Shown in pieces: positions 55,851 through 64,000 of a DNA stretch of 64,000 nucleotides. Each line of letters opens with the position of its first letter. Position 1 is the stretch's first letter. This DNA comes from Coenobita brevimanus (lineage: Eukaryota > Arthropoda > Malacostraca > Decapoda > Coenobitidae). The notes under the pieces were generated by a model. That model was not told where the DNA came from. It saw only the letters and a program-made list of their open reading frames with translations, and did not search any database. Location of the stretch: positions 44,331,535-44,395,534 of the forward strand of contig CM064669.1 of assembly GCA_032717465.1 (NCBI GenBank), read 5' to 3'. The translations under genes and the position numbers were made by a program.

Positions 55851-56852
55851 ATGCCATCTACCCTAAAGGCCTGCCAGGAGTGTACTGGTCGCTTTGCGGC
55901 TCAGTATTTTTCAAATTACTTTTCGACGCCTGTGTGCAAACTATGCATCTTGAGAAAAGATCTAGAAAATGGTTTAGCTGAATCGCAGAGAAATTACAGG
56001 GAACTGAAGGCAGAGTTTGAGACACTGAAAGAGTTTGTAGTGGCAAATGTAGGAGTCAGCAACAGCACTCGAGAAGGAAGAAGCGTACAAACTGAGCTCG
56101 TACAAGCCCCCGCCCATCAGGCAGTCACAAATAATAGTGTATCAGTATCTTCCTCACCCAGCGATTCAGTACGTTCCTCGCCAAGTGAAGTCCCCTTTAC
56201 TATGGTAAGAAATGGCGCAAAACCCGGAAAAGATTCGAGGAAGCATCTTCCCATAACTACGTATAATCGCTACCAGATCCTTGCCGAAGCGGTAAATGAG
56301 ACAGAAGAAACAAGGCTTATTGGGGACTCTATTGTACGCAGTCAGCTGGAGGAATTTTGTGGACGTGCCCCCATCAGCAGAAAGAGGTACTGTTTTCCAG
56401 GAGGTGGACTAAGTGATATCACAGAAGCCTGCGATGAGGTCACAAAAGACGCAAATGATCAAACTCTATACGTTATCCATGTTGGTACAAATGATCTGAA
56501 GCGCAATAGATCAGAGGAATTGCTAGCAAAGTATCATGAAATGATCAAACGATTCAAAACTAAGTCCACTAATGTGATAATATCTGGTATACTCCCAAGG
56601 ATCAAGGCAGAAAATAGTTTCTATGATAAGGCCTTCAGCACAAATAACCGGCTCAAATCTCTCTGCACGCAAGAGGGAGTCGACTTTGTCAATCTGTGGG
56701 ACCAGTTTTATGAGCAACATACTCTATTCCAGAAAGATGGTCTCCATTTGAACTCAGTAGGAGCGGCACGGCTAGGTAGACTTCTACACGATAAAGTTGC
56801 CCTCTTCAGATCAAAAAACGTGGCACGTCCAGGAACAGTAACCTTAACGTAA
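55851..56852 (+). CDS. L-C ORF1: zinc-finger and SGNH-hydrolase (esterase-like) protein
   Basis: It encodes 333 residues from ATG at 55851 (context AAAATGCC); an upstream GTG at 55824 is in frame but a poorer start. Residues 8-37 hold two Cys pairs (CQEC and CKLC) in a PHD/RING-like half-finger. A helical Glu/Arg-rich stretch and a Ser-rich spacer follow. The second half is an SGNH hydrolase: LIGDSIV near residue 160 (block I Ser), VIHVGTNDL (block III, Gly and Asn), SGILPRIKAE, and KDGLHLNSVG (block V, Asp and His). All expected catalytic residues are visible. Esterase ORF1 proteins are known from CR1-type LINEs, where they bind RNA. The final codons contain an A-AAA-AAC heptamer (56813-56819) and overlap the ORF2 frame by 58 nt. 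Confidence 0.9.
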   Translation: MPSTLKACQECTGRFAAQYFSNYFSTPVCKLCILRKDLENGLAESQRNYRELKAEFETLKEFVVANVGVSNSTREGRSVQTELVQAPAHQAVTNNSVSVSSSPSDSVRSSPSEVPFTMVRNGAKPGKDSRKHLPITTYNRYQILAEAVNETEETRLIGDSIVRSQLEEFCGRAPISRKRYCFPGGGLSDITEACDEVTKDANDQTLYVIHVGTNDLKRNRSEELLAKYHEMIKRFKTKSTNVIISGILPRIKAENSFYDKAFSTNNRLKSLCTQEGVDFVNLWDQFYEQHTLFQKDGLHLNSVGAARLGRLLHDKVALFRSKNVARPGTVTLT

Positions 56853-59680
56853 ATACCCACAAAGTCAGATCACCAACTGTTCGGAACGGAATTAGAGTCT
56901 GCTATGCTAACGCACGTAGTCTACGTAACAAGTTTGAGGATTTAGAATCTCTAATTTACCTAGAAAATTATGACATCATTGGCATCACAGAGTCCTGGAT
57001 TAACACATCTGACCGTGACTTTCTAGCGGAATACTCACTAACAGGGTACAATATTTTCAGCTGTGAGCGACCACATCGAGCTGGTGGCGGTGTTTTACTA
57101 TATGTGAAAACTAGTCTCCATCCCCTTGTGCTATCCAAACCCAGTATTACCAACATAGATGCCAGTTATGTTCAGCTAAGTATTAATTCACACAAAATAA
57201 ATATATGTCTCATCTATCGTCCTCCAGCACAGTCAACTGAGACAGATGAAAAACTTTATGATCAAATTGCGGAAATTTGTTGTCAAGAGGATAGCGTAAT
57301 TTTTGGAGACTTTAATCTACCGGTAACAAAGTGGGGTGAACCACTGACGGCACACTCAGGACAAGAGCTTTATACGAATCTTCAGGAAAGCGCCCTTTCC
57401 CAACACGTAGAATACCCAACGAGAGGAAACAATATCCTAGACATCATCTTGACTACAAATGATAACCTAGTCAACAACGTTGAAATAGGACCTGAGTTTA
57501 GTTTCAGTGATCATCGAACTATACAGTTTAATATTACTACTGAAAAAGTAAAAGAAACGGAGAGCAAAGAAAAGGTCCCAGATTATCGTAGAGCTAATTT
57601 CAACAGGCTCAGAGCACTACTTGCAACTGCAGATTGGAATCAAATGTCTGAAACCGATGACATAAACCAAGCATGGGAAATATTCACCGAAAAATTTAAT
57701 GAAGTGGTAAAGTCATGTGTGCCACTACGTAACAGACGTCCAGCTGGAAATAGTAAACCAAAGTGGTGGTCCAGTGAAATAAAAAGTAACTTAATAGCCA
57801 AAAAACAGGCATACCATAAATATAAAGCTACACAAAATAATGATGATAAATTACAATACGATAATCTACGCCGCACATCGAAAAGACTTATTAAACAAAG
57901 CAAAAGAGCACTGGAGATCCACATTGCTAATACGTGCAAATCAAATCCTAAAGAATTTTACAGTTACATTAGAAAGAAAAAGGTTATGACTACATCAATA
58001 GGTCCTCTAGAAACAAACAATGGCAGACACACTGAAAATGAGGTCGAAATGGCAAACATTCTTAACGATTACTTTGCGTCTGTTTTTACAGGAGAAAACA
58101 CCACCAGAAACCTACTGTTACCCACAAATCAAGCAAATAGCACAGTCCTTAGTAACTATGCTATCCATAATAACGATATCCTTTCAGCCATAAATAGTAC
58201 GGACATAAACAAAACCCCTGGCCCCGATAAAATATCACCGAGAATTCTCAAAGAAGCAAAACATGAGTTACTGCTGCCACTCTCTGTCTTATTCAATAAA
58301 TCATTAAGTACTGGGAAAGTTTCACGCGAATGGAAACTAGCAAATGTAACACCAATTTTCAAAAAAGGAAATGAGTCGCACCCAGGAAATTACAGACCAA
58401 TCATCTTAACATCAGTAGTGTGCAAGTTAATGGAAAAAATCATAAGAGATAAAATAGTTAATTATCTAGAAGAAAATAATATAATTAAAGACTCACAACA
58501 TGGATTCAGACATCGTCGTTCATGCTTAACTAACTTACTGGACTTCTTCCATGATGTTTACAAATCATACGATGACTCAAGAGCAGTAGATATAATTTAC
58601 CTAGACTTTCAGAAAGCATTTGACACTGTCCCTCACAAGGGTCTCATGAGAAAAATAGAAGCACATGGAATAAAAGGAAAGACGCTAAAATGGTTACAAG
58701 ACTGGCTGTCAGACCGAAAACAGCGAGTTGTGATAAACGGAAAGGAATCCAAATGGCGTAATGTGATCAGCGGCGTTCCCCAAGGCTCAGTACTTGGACC
58801 GATACTTTTTATTATCTATATAAATGACATTGATGAGGGTCTAAATTGTAAAGTATCCAAATTTGCAGATGATACTAAAATAACCAGTAAAGTCACTTCA
58901 AAATTACAGTGGCAGCAGTTACAAAATGACCTTAATACTTTAGCAAGCTGGGCAGAAAAATGGCAAATGAAATTCAACACAGAAAAATGTAAAGTACTTC
59001 ATATTGGAAGTAACAATGTCCATGCAAATTACAAAATGAACAATATTCAGTTATCAAGTACAGACAGTGAAAAGGATCTTGGTGTGATAATATCAAATGA
59101 CCTAAAACCAAGCAAGCAGTGTACCGATGCGGTAAAAATTGCAAACAAGCTAGTGGGTTTTATTGGAAGAACTTTCGAGTTTAAATCGGAAAAAGTCATA
59201 CTTGCCTTGTACAACTCGCTAGTGCGCCCCCATCTTGAGTATTGTGTGCAATTCTGGTCTCCGTACTACAGAAAGGACATTGAAAAATTAGAGAAAATTA
59301 TCACAAAAATGGTACCACGACTTAGAAACAAACCATATGAGGAACGCCTTGAAGAACTTAAATTATTTAGCCTAACGAAGCGCAGGTTAAGAGGGGACCT
59401 TATTGAAGTTTTCAAAATCATGAAGGGATATGACAACTTAGACATGAATAAATATTTTGATATAGACCGGTCGAGTCAAACCAGAAGTAATGGCTGCAAA
59501 ATCATGGGAAAGCGATTCCAATCCCACGAAGCAAAATACTTCTTCTTTAACAGAGTTGTAAATATCTGGAACAGATTACCCTCAGATACCGTGAACAGTA
59601 TCTCAATTGAGACATTCAAAAACAAATTAGACAAGTATTTGCACGAAAATCCTCAGCTGACTCTTTTTCTGTCCGAATAA
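56795..59680 (+). CDS. L-C ORF2: endonuclease-reverse transcriptase, intact
   Basis: It is open from 56795, just after a TAA in this frame, to the stop at 59680. It is about 953 residues if entered at 56819. Endonuclease blocks are VCYANARSLRNKF, IIGITESWIN, AGGGVLLYV, IFGDFNLPVTKW and FSDHRTIQF (SDH). The linker has KPKWWSSEIK. RT blocks are NVTPIFKKGNESHPGNYRPI, QHGFRHRRSCLTNLL, IYLDFQKAFDTVPHKGL (A), SGVPQGSVLGPILFIIYIND (B) and KFADDTKI (C). The tail has RPHLEYCVQFWSPYYRK and FFFNRVVNIWNRLPSD. No stop or frameshift is visible, so the copy may be active. The first AUG in this frame is at 57644, after the endonuclease core, so initiation must be unusual; the frame lies -1 to ORF1. The first recognised endonuclease residues begin at about 56890. 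Confidence 0.92.
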   Translation, partial: SCPLQIKKRGTSRNSNLNVNTHKVRSPTVRNGIRVCYANARSLRNKFEDLESLIYLENYDIIGITESWINTSDRDFLAEYSLTGYNIFSCERPHRAGGGVLLYVKTSLHPLVLSKPSITNIDASYVQLSINSHKINICLIYRPPAQSTETDEKLYDQIAEICCQEDSVIFGDFNLPVTKWGEPLTAHSGQELYTNLQESALSQHVEYPTRGNNILDIILTTNDNLVNNVEIGPEFSFSDHRTIQFNITTEKVKETESKEKVPDYRRANFNRLRALLATADWNQMSETDDINQAWEIFTEKFNEVVKSCVPLRNRRPAGNSKPKWWSSEIKSNLIAKKQAYHKYKATQNNDDKLQYDNLRRTSKRLIKQSKRALEIHIANTCKSNPKEFYSYIRKKKVMTTSIGPLETNNGRHTENEVEMANILNDYFASVFTGENTTRNLLLPTNQANSTVLSNYAIHNNDILSAINSTDINKTPGPDKISPRILKEAKHELLLPLSVLFNKSLSTGKVSREWKLANVTPIFKKGNESHPGNYRPIILTSVVCKLMEKIIRDKIVNYLEENNIIKDSQHGFRHRRSCLTNLLDFFHDVYKSYDDSRAVDIIYLDFQKAFDTVPHKGLMRKIEAHGIKGKTLKWLQDWLSDRKQRVVINGKESKWRNVISGVPQGSVLGPILFIIYINDIDEGLNCKVSKFADDTKITSKVTSKLQWQQLQNDLNTLASWAEKWQMKFNTEKCKVLHIGSNNVHANYKMNNIQLSSTDSEKDLGVIISNDLKPSKQCTDAVKIANKLVGFIGRTFEFKSEKVILALYNSLVRPHLEYCVQFWSPYYRKDIEKLEKIITKMVPRLRNKPYEERLEELKLFSLTKRRLRGDLIEVFKIMKGYDNLDMNKYFDIDRSSQTRSNGCKIMGKRFQSHEAKYFFFNRVVNIWNRLPSDTVNSISIETFKNKLDKYLHENPQLTLFLSE
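56813..56819 (+). promoter_or_regulatory. Candidate -1 ribosomal frameshift site
   Basis: The heptamer A-AAA-AAC is phased so that AAA and AAC are ORF1 codons, the arrangement used by known -1 frameshift sites. The -1 frame is ORF2. GAACAGT at 56833-56839 can pair with ACTGTTC at 56876-56882. CC at 56829-56830 can add to GG at 56883-56884 across a 2-nt bulge, giving a 9-nt spacer. ORF1 stops 31 nt after the heptamer. Structure and use are inferred. Confidence 0.6.
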
Positions 59681-59950
59681 CTTGCTTTTATAGCTACGGT
59701 ACATGTAAGTTCATGCCCCCTTAGTCTACAAGACACCCCATAAACAATGTACCCGTACATAGTGTTGCGTCACGATATTATACATTTTCAATTTATTCGG
59801 TGCAAACAAAGCAATATAAGCACAGATTAGGATCTGCACAGATAACCCTGAGTTAACAGTCACTACTCTTACTTTCGACCTGTGATGGGCTGTGGATCAC
59901 TGAGGGTCCCTGTTAGTCAAGTGACCACCATCGGGATTTTTTTAATGTAC
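59681..59950 (+). other. L-C 3' UTR and terminal beta module
   Basis: A 35-bp unique segment follows the ORF2 stop, then beta from 59716 with CACAGATTAGGATCTGCACA, TTACTTTCGACCTGTGATGG and a terminal GGGATTTTTTTAATGTAC. There is no poly-A tail, as usual for CR1-type elements. Confidence 0.75.
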
Positions 59951-60617
59951 CAGGGGTCACTGCTTCAGGATGAAACTTGTGTACTGTCCCACATGGGAGA
60001 GTTCCTTGTCTCAGTGGAGTGAACGGAGCTATTGCCTGATTGACTGCTGCCTACCTAAAAAGCGCCAGGGAAGGTTACCGCACCACCCCTAAACATCCAC
60101 TCTGTGCATTGCACATCCACACTGTGCACTGTGCAGTCCCCTTTTATCTAAGACACCCGTCCTATATACTTTTCAGTCTCCCCAGCGCAAAGAAAGCAAT
60201 ATAAGCACAGATTAGGAGCTGCACAGATTACCCTGAGTTAACAGTCACTACTCTTACTTTCGACCTGTGATGGGCTGTGGATCACTGAGGGTTCCTGTTA
60301 GTCAAGTGACCACCATCGGGATTTTTTTAATGTACTAGGGGTCACTGCTTCAGGATGAAACTTGTGTACTTGTCCCACATGGGAGAGTTCCTTGTCTCAG
60401 TGGAGCAAACGGAGCTAGGGCCTGATTGACTGCTGCCTACCTTAAAAGCGCCAGGCAAGGCTGCTGCACCACCCCTAAACATCCACACTGTGCAGTGTGT
60501 AGCTTCCACGTTATGTCCACAGAATTCCCATTAACTCAATGTAACCGGTTTATAATGTCATGCCGTAACTATTATTTTATTTGTTTACTTTCTCTTTCAG
60601 GTTACTCTATCGGGTAG
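59716..60617 (+). repeat. Right 902-bp direct repeat of L-C
   Basis: Same module order and same length as 53897-54798. The second and third modules are about 97 percent alike by eye, including the shared inserted word GTGCATTGCACATCCACAC. It ends at the CGGGTAG where the left copy continues into the LINE 5' UTR. Confidence 0.85.
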
Positions 60618-60985
60618 CTTATAGATAAAGTATTATAGAATGTGACTTTTCCTTTCCAGTGTTTCCTATAAAATTTCCATGTCAGTTTTTCCATGCTGCA
60701 TGGTGGTTTTTCTCACTTTTTCCTGGAGGGTTTGGTGGTGGGGGGAGCCTTCTTGCTTTCCTATCCTTATCCTTCAACATTTAGAGTTAGATCTTGTAGT
60801 CATAGTTTTCTCTAACAAGCAGCCTCGAAAGGACCATAAGGTCTGTTGCTGTTTGCTTTCCTGTGTGATCCTGTGTAATCCTCTGCATTTAACCAGACCA
60901 CCGGCAACCCATGCAGTTCACCATGCCACCACTGTCTCCAGTAACAGCAGCTGCAACATCAGTAACTTCGCCTCTAAACCATTCT
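60618..60985. other. Unassigned DNA right of L-C
   Basis: No gene or repeat recognised. Confidence 0.4.
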
Positions 60986-60989
60986 TCCC

Positions 60990-61560
60990 TTTTCACCTTA
61001 ATTCCTCCACCCATACATTCATCTCTCCTCTTTAACACCCATCACCACCTCCACCTCAGCTCATTCCCTCCATTTCCTCCCCTCCCCTCCTCCTATTTAC
61101 CTCTTGTCCTCCCCCTTCACCCTTATCCATGCTTCACCTTCTTCACAACTCACTTCCCTTCTTCCCTTCACCCCTCTTTTCCTGTTCATGTCTTCCCCTC
61201 TTCACCTCATCCCCTCCGCATCCTCTACTCCTACCCTTCCGTAACCCCCATCCCTTTCCCCCTCACCTCTCCCATCCTTCTGTTCATTCATCATTCCCTC
61301 TTCTCCCTTTTCATCATTTCCGTCTACTGTCTCTTCGTCATCCTCCATTCTTTTTATTCATTTTCCTTCACTCCTTTATCTACTTCCTCATTTCCCTTCA
61401 TTCCCACTCCTCCCTACCTCCCATTCCTTCCCCATTCCATCACCGTTCCTTCCTTCCTTTATTCCTACTTTTCATTCATCCTTCCAACATTCCTCTCCCC
61501 CTTTTTTCCCTTTCGCCCCATCTTCCTTCCCGTCCTTCCTTCATCCTCCTCACGGTCTTG
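60990..61560. repeat. Pyrimidine-rich degenerate repeat
   Basis: Nearly pure C/T with recurring CCCTTCACCC, CATTCCTTC and TCATTC words. The open Pro/Ser/Leu/Phe frames (up to 232 codons) carry no domain. Confidence 0.65.
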
Positions 61561-61785
61561 TCAGAGAAAATTCAGCATCAGATTTTGGGAGGACCTAAAT
61601 CAATCCTGACCATTTAGCGCGTCCGCAAAATTGAAAATGTCCCTGACATGCCTCTCAGAATTATCCGGTGCACCTCACTGCTCCTCCACGCCATGAGGTT
61701 ATCGCCCTAACAGGTTTTATGAGTTTATATGACTGTTTTATTCTTCGTATGTTGCTGATTTGTTCTGTTAGTTGTTAGATATTTA

Positions 61786-62385
61786 CCTCGGCCGGACGGA
61801 GTCCAGCGAGGTATTGTTATTGGTCGAGTTTCTTTGTTTCTTTCTTTGTTAGCAACGTTACGGAAAAACGTCTGAATGAAACTACATGAAAGTTTCAGGA
61901 TATGTGAGCACTGGTCCCAAAAGAAAGTGATTAATCGAGTGACCTTGAAATGTCGGAATCAAGGTCACGGATTTTCAAAGGACTGTAACTTGAAACCGGT
62001 TGAAGATAGAGATATTTACTGTTAAGGAACTCGTAATATGGGCGTTCATTTGGCATCAAGACATTTGACCTTGAGTGATCTTGAAAGGTCAAATTCAAAA
62101 TTACGGATAATCAGGGGGCCATAACTCGAAACTCATTGAAGATAGAGAGGTATTTACTATTATGAACATATAGGAAGTCACATATGGGCTTTTCATTGGT
62201 ACCATGACCTTTGGCCTTGAGTGACCTTGAAAGGTCAAATGCAAGATCACGAGTTTTCAGAGGGCGTAACGTAACATTTGCGTTATTACCTTAAACTTTG
62301 TCTGACAATAATCGTTACTGACAATAAATGGCAGTAACGATTAAGTATCTAACAGCAATATAATAACTGCCGTCGGGCGAGGTTT
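61786..62385. mobile_element. Hairpin-headed interspersed element, copy 2
   Basis: A hairpin at 61786-61811 (CCTCG and GGAC arms closing on GTCC and GCGAGG) is followed by GTATTGTT, a TTTGTTTCTTTCTTTGTTAG tract and AACGTTACGGAAAAACGTC, the same order as at 44822. The body holds 2.3 tandem units of about 138 bp, each with GACCTTGAAAGGTCAAAT-like and AACTCGAAACTCATTGAAGA words. The right border is near 62380, where GCCGTCGGGCGAGG recalls the head stem. Confidence 0.6.
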
Positions 62386-62524
62386 GTTGTGCCTGGCAGC
62401 AATTGTTGTGTTTTGGCCGATGTTTACTTATGTCTTACGGACTCTGTGAGAGACGGTAATGCGTGACTTGAAGAACACTGAAGGGAAATAGTGGTGATTA
62501 GAGACGGGGGGGGGGGGAATTAGA

Positions 62525-63115
62525 AATAAGTTGAGCCGCAGTAAATTGTGCAGAAGGAATATTGAAACAGGAAGAACGAGAATGACAAGCTGCACGGAGA
62601 GTAAAAAGGACAAGCATTCAGAAAAGACAATAGGAACACAACCAGATAAAAAAAAAAAAAAAAAAAGAAGTAGAGGTTACTGGAGACTGGAGAGAAGAGG
62701 GGAGGAAGAGGAAGAGAAGAACTGGGCGAGGGGAAGGAGTGATAAATGGTGCACAGGAACAATAGCGAGAAACAGGATAACAAACTGCAAGGAAAAAAGG
62801 AAAGGGTTGACGATAGGAAGAGAGGGAAGGAAGGACAATACACTGGAAAGAGAAGCTAGGTCAGGTTAGGTTAGTTAAGGTCGAGGGGAGGAAGAGGCGA
62901 AAGAAGACGCAAAACAGCTACGTTGAAGAAATTACAAGACGAATGTGACCAAAAAAATGAAAGAGAGAGGGGGGGAGAGAGGATAATTTAGTATGGAAAG
63001 GAAAAGGAGAAAAACTGTAAAAGAAAACGGAGAGGAGAAAAATGAGGAAGGGGAGGAGGAAGATATGAAAAGCGAGGATGACTAGGAGAAGCAAAGAAAG
63101 AAAAATGGTAAGTTG
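62525..63115. repeat. Dispersed purine-rich repeat R3, copy 2
   Basis: 62525-62870 matches 43510-43900. An AGGTTAGGTTAG word at 62862 and further purine-rich DNA follow. Confidence 0.75.
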
Positions 63116-63415
63116 GAGAAGAAACATGAGCAGAGAGAAGTCATTTGGGAATTTGGGAAAGAAAAGGTGCTTAAAAATTCCTAGGTTACTGGTTTGCATT
63201 AGCGCTTAATTGGGGAATAAATACCTGGTGAAGCAGGTAAAAGTTAATTGTTAATGGCAAATGGCGGGTGGGAATTACAGGATCTTTTTATAGTATGGTC
63301 ATCGATGGCGTTACGTACTGAATGTCAGTGTATTAGACGTAAATTTTTTGACGATCATGGTAGAGTCCATCAGAGATTTATGCAAATACCGTATGTTGTT
63401 TGTGTGTATGAGTTG

Positions 63416-63418
<3 letters not shown>

Positions 63419-63500
<82 letters not shown>
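63419..63500. repeat. (AC)n microsatellite
   Basis: About 41 AC units. Confidence 0.95.
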
Positions 63501-63501
<1 letters not shown>

Positions 63502-63811
63502 ATAACATAAACCATTGAAATTAAACTATAATACCTACTACAGATTTTTAATGAGGTTAATCTGTGGCAGAAACAAATGACTGTTAATGATAGTGTTATC
63601 GGGGACTGTATTACCCTGTACAGTTATAACAACAACATGCAGCCACTTCATTTATGATAATTACCCTTGTTACACTGTTATTGCTGTGCTAAAGCAGTTG
63701 GTATCGAGACTTATTGTTGAGAGGGAGGGGGGGACGAGATTACTCCTGAAGCAAGTATTGTTTCGTCCTTGACAAAGACAGACAGAGGGAAATTGTTATG
63801 GAGGAAAACCT

Positions 63812-63871
<60 letters not shown>

Positions 63872-63875
63872 AGAG
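63812..63875. repeat. (GT)n-(AG)n compound microsatellite
   Basis: About 22 GT units, then about 8 AG units. Confidence 0.95.
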
Positions 63876-64000
63876 GTCCAGAACGGTGAACGGACGAACA
63901 AACAGACAGAAAGAGAAAGAGTGACTGAGTGGAGTGTATATGTGTGTGTGTGGTGTGTGTTGGGGGGGGAGGGATCAGTTCTGGGTCTAGGTTTAACAAC

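Larger units (their letters stand above)
53735..60617 (+). mobile_element. L-C CR1-like non-LTR retrotransposon with LTR-like flanking repeats
   Basis: An intact two-ORF LINE (ORF1 55851-56852, ORF2 to 59680) lies inside a head-to-tail series of end modules. I call the 5'-end module alpha (begins AGGGGTCACTGCTTCAGG) and the 3'-end module beta (ends GGGATTTTTTTAATGTAC). The order is alpha-beta (53735-54130), alpha-beta (54131-54515), alpha-unique 5' UTR-ORF1-ORF2-beta (54516-59950), alpha-beta (59951-60335), alpha plus the first part of the 5' UTR (60336-60617). The ORFs are thus flanked by two 902-bp direct repeats, 53897-54798 and 59716-60617. The FADD RT and SGNH ORF1 fit the CR1 group. Confidence 0.85.

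Noticed and set aside
53897..60617. True LTR retrotransposon
   Set aside because: The coding region has an AP endonuclease and a LINE-type FADD RT, with no Gag, protease, RNase H-integrase order or primer-binding site.
60911..61617. Open frames of 162-232 codons
   Set aside because: They lie in pyrimidine-rich degenerate repeat; two frames are open at once and neither has a recognisable domain.

Overview
The window is eukaryotic, intergenic-type DNA packed with repeats. I found no host protein-coding gene that I can defend, and no intact tRNA or rRNA gene. The density of (AC)n/(AG)n/(AAT)n microsatellites, the minisatellites, the arthropod-like GGTTAGGTT motifs and the mix of CR1/L2-like, BS/Jockey-like and RTE-like LINEs suggest an arthropod, most likely a decapod crustacean. 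That assignment is inference.

Coding-like content is entirely non-LTR retrotransposons. I name four families for this window only. L-A has a YADD reverse transcriptase and an AP-type endonuclease: relic at 1988-2520 (-), nearly complete ORF2 at 4859-8100 (-), relic at 20640-21690 (+), 5'-truncated copy at 40560-42466 (+). L-B has a coiled-coil ORF1 and a FADD RT: 12895-17290 (-) and 33083-36276 (+). L-C has a zinc-knuckle/SGNH-esterase ORF1 plus an intact ORF2: 53735-60617 (+), with an internally deleted L-C-like relic at 10740-11445 (-). L-D is RTE-like: 22493-23745 (+), with a solo 3' UTR at 18325-18600 (-). Several copies lie directly against (AC)n or (CT)n microsatellites.

Layout: 0-4 kb purine/pyrimidine-biased simple DNA and an L-A relic; 4-8 kb the best L-A copy; 8-12 kb palindromic MITE relics, an L-C-like relic and a tRNA-derived SINE; 12-18 kb a long dispersed repeat split by L-B; 18-20 kb a 16-bp minisatellite; 20-25 kb L-A and L-D relics, an AT-rich palindrome and a 72-bp tandem array; 27-28 kb a 27-bp minisatellite; 31-33 kb further minisatellites; 33-36 kb the second L-B; 37-40 kb low-information DNA; 40-43.4 kb the second L-A copy and a compound microsatellite; 44-51 kb hairpin-headed and TTAA-flanked elements and the unsplit copy of the long repeat; 52-53.7 kb purine-rich DNA; 53.7-60.6 kb the L-C element with LTR-like flanks; 60.6-64 kb pyrimidine/purine repeats and another hairpin-headed element.

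The most interesting observations concern L-C. ORF2 has no AUG before or within the endonuclease core; it lies in the -1 frame of ORF1 and overlaps it, and a canonical A-AAA-AAC heptamer sits in the correct phase in the overlap. This non-LTR element is also bounded by two 902-bp direct repeats built from shuffled 5'/3' end modules, like pseudo-LTRs. Other notable items are a TTAA-flanked palindromic element family scattered across the window, two hairpin-headed repeats, and a 252-bp in-frame duplication inside one L-B endonuclease.
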